Part shown: piece after piece, positions 14,908-23,355 of the stretch
Position numbering within the stretch: the first letter of the stretch is position 1
Layout of the letters: each line of letters starts with the position of its first letter
Source: Pararhizobium arenae
GTDB taxonomy: Bacteria; Pseudomonadota; Alphaproteobacteria; Rhizobiales; Rhizobiaceae
DNA: 64,000 bases
Assembly (NCBI RefSeq): GCF_001931685.1
Contig: NZ_MOOY01000008.1
Coordinates: forward strand, 62,001 to 126,000
Direction: 5' to 3'
Notes under the pieces: model-generated
What the model was told of the DNA's origin: nothing
What the model saw: only the letters and a program-made list of their open reading frames with translations
Databases searched by the model: none
Translations under genes and position numbers: made by a program

Positions 14908-15989
14908 AAGCGGCTCGCCCACTCATCCGTCTTGCTACCGCGGATGTCCGAGATCGAGGACAGCTTCTCGCGATCGCAGATGTCCGAAAGCCCGCGCACG
15001 ATGCGGCCGGGCAGCAGCGGTCCTTCATAGACCATGCAGGAATAAAGCTGCACGAGATCGGCGCCGGCCCGGATCTTCTCCGCCGCCGTCTCCGCCGATG
15101 ATACGCCCCCGACGCCGATGATCGGCAGGTCAGGCCCGACGCGCTTGCGCATCTTGGCGAGAACCGCGGTAGAGCGGGCAAAAAGCGGCTTGCCCGAGAG
15201 GCCACCGGCCTCCTTGGCCTGCGTCTGGTCCTTCAGTCCTTCGCGCGACAGCGTGGTGTTGGAAACGATCAACCCGTCAAGCTTGTGCGCCAGCACCTCG
15301 GCGGCGATGTCATCCATGCCGTCCTCGGTCAGGTCCGGCGCGATCTTCAGGAAGACCGGAACCTGCCGGCCGCTCTTCTTGGCCTCGTCATCGCGTGCGG
15401 CGAGCACGGCCGACAGCAGTGCCGCCAAGCTATCGCGCGCCTGCAGGTCGCGCAGGCCCGGTGTGTTGGGCGAGGAGATATTGGCGGTGAAGTAACGCGC
15501 CAGCGAATAGAAACGGCGGATGCCGGCGACATAATCGGCAATGCGGTCTTCGCTGTCCTTGTTGGCGCCGATGTTGACGCCGATCAGGCCATTGCCACGG
15601 AGCTTCGAAAGCCGCTCATAGGCCGCATCATGGCCGGCATTGTTGAAGCCGAGCCGGTTGATGACAGCCTCGTCAGCGGTCAGCCGGAAGATGCGTGGCT
15701 TGTCGTTGCCGGTCTGGGGTTTCGGCGTGACGGTGCCGATCTCGGTGAAGCCGAAGCCGAGGCGCAGCATTTCCTCCGGCACTTCGGCATTCTTGTCGTA
15801 ACCGGCGGCGAGACCCAAGGGATTGGAAAAGGTCAGCCCGGCAATCGTCTGCGAGAGCCGCGGATCGGCTTTGACGCTGCAGGCGGGAACGAGCCCGGTT
15901 TTAAGCGCCGTGATCGACAGGCCGTGGGCGGCTTCGGGATCAAAAAGAAACAGGCCGCGGCGGCCGAGCGACTGGAAGAGATCGAGCAT
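14904..15989 (-). CDS. pyrD: Dihydroorotate dehydrogenase (quinone), class 2
   Basis: A 361-residue class 2 enzyme that oxidises dihydroorotate to orotate in pyrimidine synthesis, passing electrons to the quinone pool at the inner membrane. The N-terminal hydrophobic helix that docks it (LFQSLGRRGLFLFDPEAAHG) is present. It is followed by SNPLGLAAGYDKNAE, NRLGFNNAG, ANISSPNTPGLRDLQ with the catalytic Ser, and IGVGGVSSAETAAEKI for FMN phosphate. The apparent longer frame to 16493 belongs to overlapping out-of-frame sequence. The ATG at 15989 overlaps the stop of the upstream DUF952 gene (TGATG), so the pair is coupled. Confidence 0.93.
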   Translation of the reverse strand: MLDLFQSLGRRGLFLFDPEAAHGLSITALKTGLVPACSVKADPRLSQTIAGLTFSNPLGLAAGYDKNAEVPEEMLRLGFGFTEIGTVTPKPQTGNDKPRIFRLTADEAVINRLGFNNAGHDAAYERLSKLRGNGLIGVNIGANKDSEDRIADYVAGIRRFYSLARYFTANISSPNTPGLRDLQARDSLAALLSAVLAARDDEAKKSGRQVPVFLKIAPDLTEDGMDDIAAEVLAHKLDGLIVSNTTLSREGLKDQTQAKEAGGLSGKPLFARSTAVLAKMRKRVGPDLPIIGVGGVSSAETAAEKIRAGADLVQLYSCMVYEGPLLPGRIVRGLSDICDREKLSSISDIRGSKTDEWASRF

Positions 15990-16333
15990 CAGGCAAGCTC
16001 CGGAAAGACATGGGCGCCATCGCTGCCGAGCGGCAGCGGCTTTTCCCAGAGAACGGCGGAAAGCGGCAGCGCGCCATAGAGATGGGGAAAGAGATCGCCG
16101 CCGCGCGAGGGCTCGTAAACCAGGGCCTCGCCCAGTGTGGCGCCATCGACGGCGACAAGGAGCAGACCATCCTGACCGGCGAAATGGCGGGCAGCGGTTT
16201 CCACCGCCTGGGCTGCTGTCGAGAAATGGATGAAGCCGTCGGCGTGATCGACGGGCGCGCCCTTGAATTCTCCGCTTTTCAGCGCATCCTGCCACAGAGT
16301 TGTCGGAACGATTTTGTAGATGATGCTGGACAT
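15989..16333 (-). CDS. DUF952 family protein
   Basis: A 114-residue protein beginning SSIIYKIVPTTLWQDALKSG and containing the DUF952 hallmark DGFIHFSTAAQAVETAARHF, with later LYGALPLSAVLWEKPLP. The fold is ADP-ribosyltransferase-like, but no activity is established for this family. AGGAGG lies before ATG 16333; the longer frame to 16402 lacks such a site. It is coupled to pyrD by a one-base stop/start overlap, the usual arrangement in rhizobia. That linkage hints at nucleotide metabolism without proving it. Confidence 0.85.
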   Translation of the reverse strand: MSSIIYKIVPTTLWQDALKSGEFKGAPVDHADGFIHFSTAAQAVETAARHFAGQDGLLLVAVDGATLGEALVYEPSRGGDLFPHLYGALPLSAVLWEKPLPLGSDGAHVFPELA

Positions 16334-16440
16334 GCCGAGACCTCCTGACCGGGGGATAGTGCAGCCGGATTGCCGCAATTGCGGCGGAAAGTCCACCGCC
16401 ACAGCGGCGCGGGACGCAGATTTTGGGCAGGAGAGACGTT

Positions 16441-16890
16441 ATGAACAGATTGCTTTGGCCAATGCTCGGCCTTGCCGGGATCGTGGGGGGCATCGCCGCC
16501 GTCGTTCCGGTGGAGGCGCAGGAGCCTGCGTCTGGCCGCTACAGCATGCAGAAATCCGATACAGGTATTGCCCGCCTCGATACACAGACGGGCGAGGTCT
16601 CGCTCTGCCAGGAAAAGGACGGGCAGATGGTCTGCCGCATCGCTGCGGACGAGCGCACGGCCTTCGAGCTGGAGCTCGACCTTCTGACAAAACGGGTGGA
16701 AACTCTGGAAAAAGCCCTTGAGAACGGCCAGTTCAGCGCAAAACCGCGCCTGCCCACCGATGAAGAGATTGACCAGACGATGGGCATCATGGAAAGAATG
16801 ATGCGAAGCTTCATGGGGATCGTGAAGGATCTGGAGGGTGAGGAGCGCAAGGTGCCCGGTGCCCTTGGTGATGAACCTCAAAAGACCTGA
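16441..16890 (+). CDS. Hypothetical periplasmic protein with coiled-coil region
   Basis: I do not recognise this 149-residue protein. It has a signal peptide (MNRLLWPMLGLAGIVGG, then VPVEAQ) and a short region with two cysteines (VSLCQEKDGQMVCRIA) that could form a disulfide. Next comes a charged heptad-like helix (FELELDLLTKRVETLEKALE) and a Met-rich segment MGIMERMMRSFMGIVKDL. Export to the periplasm is likely. GGAGAG precedes the ATG at 16441. It is divergent from the DUF952-pyrD operon and lies 75 bases before the response regulator, so a link with that gene is possible but unproven. Confidence 0.65.
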   Translation: MNRLLWPMLGLAGIVGGIAAVVPVEAQEPASGRYSMQKSDTGIARLDTQTGEVSLCQEKDGQMVCRIAADERTAFELELDLLTKRVETLEKALENGQFSAKPRLPTDEEIDQTMGIMERMMRSFMGIVKDLEGEERKVPGALGDEPQKT

Positions 16891-16965
16891 CACGTCTTTC
16901 CGATCCATGATGCCGGCCTTCGGGGAGGAGCCCTTCGGCCGGGCAAGCTCTTGGGAGGGAGCGCC

Positions 16966-17613
16966 ATGGCATCAGGATTGACCATCATTATTGCGGACGA
17001 CCATCCGCTTTTCCGCGGCGCCATGCGCCAGGCCCTCACAGGCATGGATGGCAATGCCACCATCGTCGAAGCCGGCGATTTCACGGCTGCCCGACAGGCC
17101 GCGATCGACAACCCGAATGCCGACCTGCTGCTGCTGGATCTCACCATGCCCGGCGTCAGCGGTCTGTCCGGCCTGATCGCGCTGCGCTCCGAGTTTCAGA
17201 GCCTGCCGGTCATGGTCGTTTCCGCCCATGACGACAACGCAACGGTTCAGCGCGCGCTGGAACTCGGGGCGAGCGGCTTTCTCTCGAAATCGGCAGGGCT
17301 GGAGGAGATCCGGGAAGGCATCGATACCGTCATGGCAGGCAATATCTTCACCCCCGCCGGGTTCCAGAGTGGCGTTGAACATGAGCCGGAAGTGGCGGAG
17401 CTTCTGCAGCGACTTCAGACGCTAACCCCGCAGCAGTCCCGCGTGCTCGGCATGCTGGGCGAGGGACTGCTCAATAAGCAGATTGCCTACGAGCTCGGCG
17501 TATCCGAGGCGACGATCAAAGCGCATGTCTCGGCGATTTTGCTGAAGCTCAATGTCGACAGCCGCACCCAGGCGGTGATCCAGCTCGGCAAGATTGCGGC
17601 TGTGGCGGCGTAG
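16966..17613 (+). CDS. LuxR/NarL-type response regulator, CrbR/ErdR-like
   Basis: A 215-residue response regulator. The receiver domain (residues 1-120) has the acidic pair in IIIADDHPLFRG, the phosphoacceptor Asp in LLLLDLTMPGVSG, and the Lys in GFLSKSAG. The C-terminal LuxR-type helix-turn-helix is LTPQQSRVLGMLGEGLLNKQIAYELGVSEATIKAHVSAIL. GGGAGG before 16966 fixes the start. It is convergent with the symporter-type hybrid kinase across a palindromic repeat. The same pairing in other proteobacteria (CrbS/CrbR, MxtR/ErdR) controls acetyl-CoA synthetase and acetate use, so that role is inferred here. Confidence 0.83.
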   Translation: MASGLTIIIADDHPLFRGAMRQALTGMDGNATIVEAGDFTAARQAAIDNPNADLLLLDLTMPGVSGLSGLIALRSEFQSLPVMVVSAHDDNATVQRALELGASGFLSKSAGLEEIREGIDTVMAGNIFTPAGFQSGVEHEPEVAELLQRLQTLTPQQSRVLGMLGEGLLNKQIAYELGVSEATIKAHVSAILLKLNVDSRTQAVIQLGKIAAVAA

Positions 17614-17616
17614 TTT

Positions 17617-17738
17617 CCTTCTCCCCGCGTGCGGGGAGAAGGTGCCCGAAGGGCGGATGAGGGGCTGAAGTCTCGGCACTCTCGAGATGACTGTGTTTGC
17701 CCCTCACCCTAGCCCTCTCCCCGCAGGCGGGGAGAGGG
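17617..17738. repeat. RIME-like palindromic repeat, halves in outside-in order
   Basis: Two strong hairpins lie between the response regulator and kinase stop codons. The first has 12-bp arms at 17617-17628 and 17631-17642 (CCTTCTCCCCGC type). It is followed by GGATGAGGGGC. The second has 12-bp arms at 17713-17724 and 17727-17738 (CCCTCTCCCCGC type), preceded by CCCCTCACCC. The same two modules occur at 36933-37084 in the opposite order. They resemble the rhizobial RIME1 element class and may also end transcription of both converging genes. Confidence 0.7.
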
Positions 17739-17791
17739 AACTATAGAGCTTGCCGCCATCACCTCGCATTCCCTTGGATGGCGAGGGCCCG

Positions 17792-20700
17792 CTACTCCGC
17801 AGCCGCCTTCAGCGCCACCGATAGCTGCGTCAGCCACGCTCTCAGCGCCGCAGGCCGCACCGGCTTGTTCTGGATCGCAATGCCATCCCGCTCGGCCGTC
17901 GCGCGCACTTCCGGCGAACGGTCCGCGGTCACCAGCAATGCTGGCAAAACCGTTTCTAAATGGTCGCGGATCGTGCGGATGGCATCCGTGCCGGTTGCCT
18001 TGTCGAGATGGTAGTCGGCAATGATCGCATCCGGCCGCATCTGTGATCCGGCCTTCCAGTCTTCGATCGATTGCACCGCCTCTACCCGGCATCCCCAGCC
18101 TTCAAGCAGCAGGGTCATGCCTTCCAGAATGCGTGGCTCGTTGTCGATGCAGAGGACCGAAAGCCCGTTCAGCGGTTCGGCGATCCGGATCGCGGCCGTG
18201 TTTGCTGGCCCCTTCACTGCCTTGGCCGTCTTGTCGATCGGCATCGTCACGCGGAAGCGCGTCCCCTTGCCGGGCTTCGATTGCAGATCGACGGAGTGGT
18301 TAAGGACACGGGAGATGCGGTCGACGATGGAAAGTCCTAGACCCAGCCCGGAAGCCGTCTTCGCGCCTTCGTCGAGACGGGCAAATTCCTTGAACACGGT
18401 GCGGAATTTCGATGACGGAATGCCGATACCGGAATCCAGAACCTGAATGACAGCCTGATCCCCCTCCCGCCGCACTCCGACAAGAACCTTGCCCTTCGGC
18501 GTGTATTTGATCGCGTTGGATACGAGGTTCTGCACGAGACGACGCAAGAGGTTTGGGTCGCTGCGTACGGAAAGCGAGGTCGGCATCACCGTGAGCTTCA
18601 GATTGGCGGCGCGGGCGACCGGGGCGAAATCGGTCTCGATGCGGCGCAGCAGGTCGTCGAGCGGTACGGACTGCAATCTGGGCTTCATTGCGCCCGTATC
18701 CAACCGGGAGATGTCCAGCACGGCACCGAGAATGGTTTCCACCGACTCAAGGGACGAATCGATGTTGCGCACCAGCAGGCTGTTTTCTGAATCGCCGAGA
18801 CGCTCCACCAAAGATGAGGAATAAAGTCGCGCCGCATTAAGCGGTTGCAGAATGTCGTGGCCGGCGGCGGCGAAGAAGCGGGTCTTGCCGATATTGGCCT
18901 CTTCCGCCGAAGCCCGAGCTTCCGCGACTTCGCGGTTGACGCGGGTCAGCTCCCCGGTGCGCTCCGCGACGCGGGCCTCGAGCGTTTCGTTCGCCTGCTT
19001 CAGCGCCATGTCGGCCGCAACACGCTGGGTGATGTCGGTATAGGTGGTGACGATGCCCTTGTCGGGCATGGCGTTGGTGCGCACTTCAATGATGCGCGCG
19101 CCACCGGCAAGCTCCAGCAGGAAGGGCTTGTCGAGGGTGAGGAAGTTTTCGATCAGCGTTTTTTCTTCCTCGCGGGCGATATCGCCGCGTGCCGTCAGCA
19201 TCGAGACGATATCGGCGAGCGGAAAACCGACCTGGCCGGCCGTTTCCGGCAGATCGAGCAACTGCCGGAAACGGCGGTTCCAGATGATCAGATTGTTGGA
19301 GCTGTCGAAAACGGCGATGCCCTGGTCCATCTGCGAAAGCGCCGTCTGCAGCATGTCCTGATTGTATTGCAGGGCCTCACTGGCCTGATCGAGCAGCCAG
19401 GCGGTATCGACCGGCGTATCATCCATGCGCTGCAGCACGAGCGACAGCACCAGCCGCGCGGAAGACGAACCGATGGCGCTGCCGAGCAACTGTTCGGAAA
19501 AGTGTACCAGCGCCATGTCGGCCGGCTGATGATCTTCGAGCCAGCGACCGTTCTGCTGCTCATAGGTATGGAAGGATCGCAGCATGCGCTCTTCGCCGAG
19601 ATAGCGTGCGATCGTCGTTTTTAGGTCGCGTACGGTGATCTTGGTCTTGCGACCGCGGAAGGCCCGTTCGGTGCGCGACTTGCGGCGGATGAAAACGCTT
19701 GCCTGCGTGCGCTCGATCGGTTTCGGCACGCGCGTCAGAGAAAAAACGACATAGGCGGTGGCATTGACGAGCAGACTGAGCGTCGAGGCATTGACGAGCG
19801 GATCGGCGGCCGGACCGGAAAAGACCGATGTGAACGGGAAGAGGAAACCGAGCACGGTGGTTGCGACATGAGAGTTGTCCGGCCCGCCAAGGCTCGGCAG
19901 GAAAAGCAGGTAGGCCCAGACGACGAAGCCCAGCGCCATGCCGGCGATGGCCCCGCGCGCATTGGCCTGATGCCAAAGGAGGCCGCCGAACAGCGCCGGC
20001 GCCATCTGGGCGATGGCCGCAAAGGCAAGCAGGCCGAGGGATGCGAGCCCGGCGCTCATATCGGCGGCGCGGTAATATCCATAGCCGAGCAGCAGCACGC
20101 CGAAGATCGCCATGCGGCGAACATTGAGCAGCAGCGTCGAAACATCGCGAACGCCGCCGCGGCGCGTGAGGTTGCGCCTCAGCACGACGGGCATGACGAT
20201 ATCGTTGGAGATCATGATCGACAGCGCGACGGAGGCGACGATGACCATCGCGGTCGCAGCCGAGAAGCCGCCGATAAAGGTGATCATCGTCATCACGGGA
20301 ACGTCGAGCTTGATCGGCAGGTTCAGGAGATAGAGGTCGGAGACCCCGCCGCCCTGAAAAATCAGGATGCCGGCAATCGCCACCGGAAGCACGAAAATGT
20401 TGATCGCCACCAGATACAGCGGGAACAGGATGCCGGCCATGCGCAATTCGTTGGCCGTGCGGTTCTCGACGACCGTCACATGGAATTGGCGCGGCAGAAG
20501 GATGATCGCGAGCGCCGACAAGACGACGAGCATGATCCAGCGAGGCAGCGGCGTTTCGTAGTTCAGCGCCGTCATCACCTGCTGGTTTTCGAGCGCCTTG
20601 GCCCAGAGGTCGGATGGCCCGTCAAACACGAAGAAAACGATGTAGACCCCGGCCGTCAAAAGGGCGAGCAGCTTGACCAGCGATTCCATGGCAATCGCAA

Positions 20701-21283
20701 GGATCAGACCGTCCTGATGCTCCGTCGCATCGGTATGTCGTGTGCCGAAGACGATGGCGAAGCAAGCGAGGAACAACGTCACCAGCAGCGGCAGGTCGAT
20801 GAAATTCTGACCCGAACCGATGCCATAGGTGCTGGTGTCGATCATCGCGGCGACGGAGCTGGAAACCGCCTTCAGCTGCAGTGCGATATAGGGTATGGCG
20901 CCGACCAGCGAGATCAGCGCGACGATGGCGGCAACGGCCGGGTTCTTGCCATAGCGGGCGGCAATGAAATCGGCGACGGAGGTAAGCTTTTCCGACTTCG
21001 CAAGCGCGATGATGCGGCGGATCACCGGCAGCCCGATCGTGAACATCAGGATCGGGCCGATGTAGATACCGGTAAATTCAAGCCCGCGCTCGGCTGCAAG
21101 GCCAATACCGCCGAAATAGGTCCAGGATGTGCAGTAGATCGCAAGGCTGAGCGCATAGACCACCGGTCGGCCGCGATCCGCGGCCACAGTCTTGCCGACC
21201 TTGCGGTCGCCATAACTCGCCACGGCGAACAACAGCAACAGGTAGGCAAACGCCGCGGCAAAGACGATCGGTCCGGAAAGCAT
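17792..21283 (-). CDS. Sodium:solute symporter-type hybrid sensor histidine kinase, CrbS/MxtR-like
   Basis: A 1163-residue sensor. Residues ~1-500 form a 12-13 helix Na+/solute symporter-like membrane domain (YALSLAIYCTSWTYFGGIGL, then LTSVADFIAARYGKN). PAS follows at about 640-750 (MDQGIAVFDSSNNLIIWN), then a coiled coil. The HisKA has phosphoacceptor His in AAGHDILQPLNAARL near residue 809. The HATPase has NAIKYTPKG near 926 and GLGLGLSIV. A C-terminal receiver has Asp in IIADYHLDKATG near 1089. AAGGAGGAG before 21283 gives the start. This is the CrbS/MxtR architecture, thought to read acetate or a related solute and signal to the LuxR regulator encoded opposite. Confidence 0.88.
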   Translation of the reverse strand: MLSGPIVFAAAFAYLLLLFAVASYGDRKVGKTVAADRGRPVVYALSLAIYCTSWTYFGGIGLAAERGLEFTGIYIGPILMFTIGLPVIRRIIALAKSEKLTSVADFIAARYGKNPAVAAIVALISLVGAIPYIALQLKAVSSSVAAMIDTSTYGIGSGQNFIDLPLLVTLFLACFAIVFGTRHTDATEHQDGLILAIAMESLVKLLALLTAGVYIVFFVFDGPSDLWAKALENQQVMTALNYETPLPRWIMLVVLSALAIILLPRQFHVTVVENRTANELRMAGILFPLYLVAINIFVLPVAIAGILIFQGGGVSDLYLLNLPIKLDVPVMTMITFIGGFSAATAMVIVASVALSIMISNDIVMPVVLRRNLTRRGGVRDVSTLLLNVRRMAIFGVLLLGYGYYRAADMSAGLASLGLLAFAAIAQMAPALFGGLLWHQANARGAIAGMALGFVVWAYLLFLPSLGGPDNSHVATTVLGFLFPFTSVFSGPAADPLVNASTLSLLVNATAYVVFSLTRVPKPIERTQASVFIRRKSRTERAFRGRKTKITVRDLKTTIARYLGEERMLRSFHTYEQQNGRWLEDHQPADMALVHFSEQLLGSAIGSSSARLVLSLVLQRMDDTPVDTAWLLDQASEALQYNQDMLQTALSQMDQGIAVFDSSNNLIIWNRRFRQLLDLPETAGQVGFPLADIVSMLTARGDIAREEEKTLIENFLTLDKPFLLELAGGARIIEVRTNAMPDKGIVTTYTDITQRVAADMALKQANETLEARVAERTGELTRVNREVAEARASAEEANIGKTRFFAAAGHDILQPLNAARLYSSSLVERLGDSENSLLVRNIDSSLESVETILGAVLDISRLDTGAMKPRLQSVPLDDLLRRIETDFAPVARAANLKLTVMPTSLSVRSDPNLLRRLVQNLVSNAIKYTPKGKVLVGVRREGDQAVIQVLDSGIGIPSSKFRTVFKEFARLDEGAKTASGLGLGLSIVDRISRVLNHSVDLQSKPGKGTRFRVTMPIDKTAKAVKGPANTAAIRIAEPLNGLSVLCIDNEPRILEGMTLLLEGWGCRVEAVQSIEDWKAGSQMRPDAIIADYHLDKATGTDAIRTIRDHLETVLPALLVTADRSPEVRATAERDGIAIQNKPVRPAALRAWLTQLSVALKAAAE

Positions 21284-21498
21284 GCTCCTCCTTATCCAGC
21301 GCTGAAAGCCGGATCGCGCGAGCATAGGACAAGAGCGTGGCGAAGAAAATCAGCGCAATCTTCGCCTTAAGTTCAAGGTGAACCCATACAGCACCGTTTT
21401 CGAAGCCGACATGCTTATATTTCCGCTTTTCTTTCCCGTTGTGCGCGATAGGTTTCGGGAGCGGGTGATTGCCCGAGCATGGGAACAAGGAGAGCGGG

Positions 21499-21936
21499 AT
21501 GCTGAACGAATTCAAGGAATTCATTGCGCGCGGCAATGTCATGGACCTGGCGGTCGGTGTCATTATCGGCGCGGCTTTCAACAAGATCGTCGAATCAGTC
21601 GTCAACGACCTCGTGATGCCGATCGTCGGCGCGCTGACGGGCGGCGGCTTTGATTTTTCCAACTATTTTCTGCCGCTCAGCGCCAATGTCACGGCAACCT
21701 CGCTGGCTGCGGCTCGCGAGCAGGGCGCAGTGTTCGCCTATGGCAACTTCATCACCGTTCTCATCAACTTCCTGATCCTCGCGTGGATCATCTTCCTGAT
21801 GATCAAGGGCGTGAACCGTATGCGCAGATCGATGGAAGCCAAGGACAAAGCCGGTGCCCCGGAAGCCGCTCCTCCGCCGGCAGACGTGCAGCTGCTCACG
21901 GAAATTCGAGACCTCCTGAAAACGCGCGCCGCTTAA
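21499..21936 (+). CDS. mscL: Large-conductance mechanosensitive channel MscL
   Basis: A 145-residue inner-membrane channel that opens under hypo-osmotic tension to release solutes. The hallmark N-terminus [23 protein letters not shown] leads into helix 1. Then come [20 protein letters not shown] and the second helix [22 protein letters not shown] charged C-terminal bundle ends in [12 protein letters not shown]. Length and order are standard for MscL pentamers. AAGGAGAG precedes the ATG at 21499. A 9-bp perfect stem (21952-21960 with 21978-21986) follows the stop and may act as a terminator. The gene is divergent from the hybrid kinase. Confidence 0.95.
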   Translation: MLNEFKEFIARGNVMDLAVGVIIGAAFNKIVESVVNDLVMPIVGALTGGGFDFSNYFLPLSANVTATSLAAAREQGAVFAYGNFITVLINFLILAWIIFLMIKGVNRMRRSMEAKDKAGAPEAAPPPADVQLLTEIRDLLKTRAA

Positions 21937-22098
21937 GTCGGCGTGGGTTACCGGGCATGCGCGTCGCTGGATGCCGTGCATGCCCGTCTGGCAAAACATC
22001 ACAAAGTTCAATCGATCCGTCACCGATTGTCGCGTGATCGGCGCGTGCAAAACGGCTAGAAGCGACGGCATCGTTCTTTTGTTCTGCCGGAGCCCTTG

Positions 22099-23265
22099 AT
22101 GACCGTTCTCGCCAGCCTCAGCCCCCGTTCGCTCGCCGCACCTGAAAGCGGTATCGTGGAGCTGGTGAACTATGCGCGCGGACGCGATGGGCTGATCCCG
22201 CTCTGGGTCGGCGAGGGCGACCTGCCGACGCCGGATTTCATCACGCGCGCCGCCCAGGCGTCGCTTTCCGCGGGCGAGACCTTCTACACCTGGCAACGCG
22301 GCATCCCGCCGTTGCGCGAGGCGCTTTCCCGCTATTACCTACGCCATTTCGGCAAGACGCTGCCGATGGACAATTTCTACGTGACCGGCTCGGGCATGCA
22401 GGCGATCAAGCTTGCGATCGAGGCGGTGAGTTCGCCGGGCGACGAGATGGTGTATCTCTCGCCCGCCTGGCCGAACTTCGCGGCCTCCGCAGAGCTTTCA
22501 GGCGTCAAGCCAGAGGCAGTGCCGCTCGAATTTAAGGGCGGCAAATGGCAGCTCTCGGTCGAACGCCTCGCTGCGGCGATCACGCCGAAGACACGCGCGC
22601 TGTTCATCAATACCCCGTCCAATCCGACAGGCTGGACCGCAACGAAGGACGATCTCGCAGCCATCCTCGATCTTTCACGCAGGCAAGGCCTCTGGATCGT
22701 CGCCGACGAAATCTATGCGCTTTATTCCTATCATGCTGCCCGCGCGCCGTCGTTCCTCGATGTCATGGACGATGGCGACCGCATCCTGTTCGTCAATTCC
22801 TTCTCCAAGAACTGGTCGATGACGGGCTGGCGTGCAGGCTGGATCGTCGCGCCTGCCGAAATCGGCCAGGTGCTGGAAAACCTGATCCAGTATTCCACCT
22901 CGGGCGTTGCCCAGTTCATCCAGGCGGGCGCCGTCGTGGCGCTCGACGAGGGAGATCGTTTTGTCGCCGAGAATGTCGCCAAGGCGGCAAGGTCCCGCGA
23001 TCTTCTGTGCGATGCGTTGATCGCGACCAATCGCGTCGAGACATTGAAGCCTGACGGCGCAATCTACGCCTTTCTGAAAATCGACGGCGTACCGGATGCG
23101 CGACAAGCCTGTTTCGATATCGTCGACAAGACGGGCGTCGGCTTGGCGCCGGGCACGGCGTTCGGAGAAGGCGGCTCGCTCTTCATGCGCGCCTGCTTTC
23201 TGCGCGATCCGGCCCAGGTTTCGACAGCAGCTGAAAGGCTGGCAGGCTATATCGCTTCGCTTTAG
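22099..23265 (+). CDS. PLP-dependent class I/II aminotransferase
   Basis: A 388-residue fold-type I aminotransferase. The substrate-loop region is IPLWVGEGDLPTPDFI. The Asn for PLP lies in INTPSNPTGWTAT, the Asp-x-x-Tyr in VADEIYALYSY, and the Schiff-base Lys in NSFSKNWSMTGWRAGW. The C-terminal Arg for substrate carboxylate is in FMRACFLRDP. It belongs to the broad aspartate/aromatic transaminase group; no neighbour points to a particular substrate. ATG 22099 (GGAG upstream) is preferred to the TTG at 22096. A strong terminator hairpin follows the gene, so it is probably a single-gene unit. Confidence 0.85.
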   Translation: MTVLASLSPRSLAAPESGIVELVNYARGRDGLIPLWVGEGDLPTPDFITRAAQASLSAGETFYTWQRGIPPLREALSRYYLRHFGKTLPMDNFYVTGSGMQAIKLAIEAVSSPGDEMVYLSPAWPNFAASAELSGVKPEAVPLEFKGGKWQLSVERLAAAITPKTRALFINTPSNPTGWTATKDDLAAILDLSRRQGLWIVADEIYALYSYHAARAPSFLDVMDDGDRILFVNSFSKNWSMTGWRAGWIVAPAEIGQVLENLIQYSTSGVAQFIQAGAVVALDEGDRFVAENVAKAARSRDLLCDALIATNRVETLKPDGAIYAFLKIDGVPDARQACFDIVDKTGVGLAPGTAFGEGGSLFMRACFLRDPAQVSTAAERLAGYIASL

Positions 23266-23302
23266 GCGCGATTTTCGCTTTTTGATCATCGTCAAGCTTG
23301 TG

Positions 23303-23325
23303 AAAGCCGGCTGAACCGGCTTTTA
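23303..23325 (+). terminator. Rho-independent terminator after the aminotransferase
   Basis: An 8-bp perfect stem (AAAGCCGG at 23303-23310 with CCGGCTTT at 23316-23323) with a 5-base loop runs into a short T-run. It separates the aminotransferase from galE, which begins 31 bases later. Confidence 0.75.
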
Positions 23326-23355
23326 TCCCGACGATTCGACGTTAGGGAGCTTCAC

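Noticed and set aside
13501-14922. 473-codon minus-strand frame antisense to the MATE transporter
   Set aside because: Extremely rich in Arg, Glu, Gln and His with no hydrophobic core; it is the complement of a membrane-protein gene with strong codon bias.
15990-16493. 168-codon N-terminal extension of pyrD in the same frame
   Set aside because: It overlaps the DUF952 gene, whose own start has a strong ribosome site; PyrD's normal N-terminal membrane helix begins exactly at the ATG at 15989.
19868-21370. 500-codon plus-strand frame antisense to the hybrid kinase
   Set aside because: Same shadow signature, low-complexity polar composition, and the kinase has complete motifs on the other strand.
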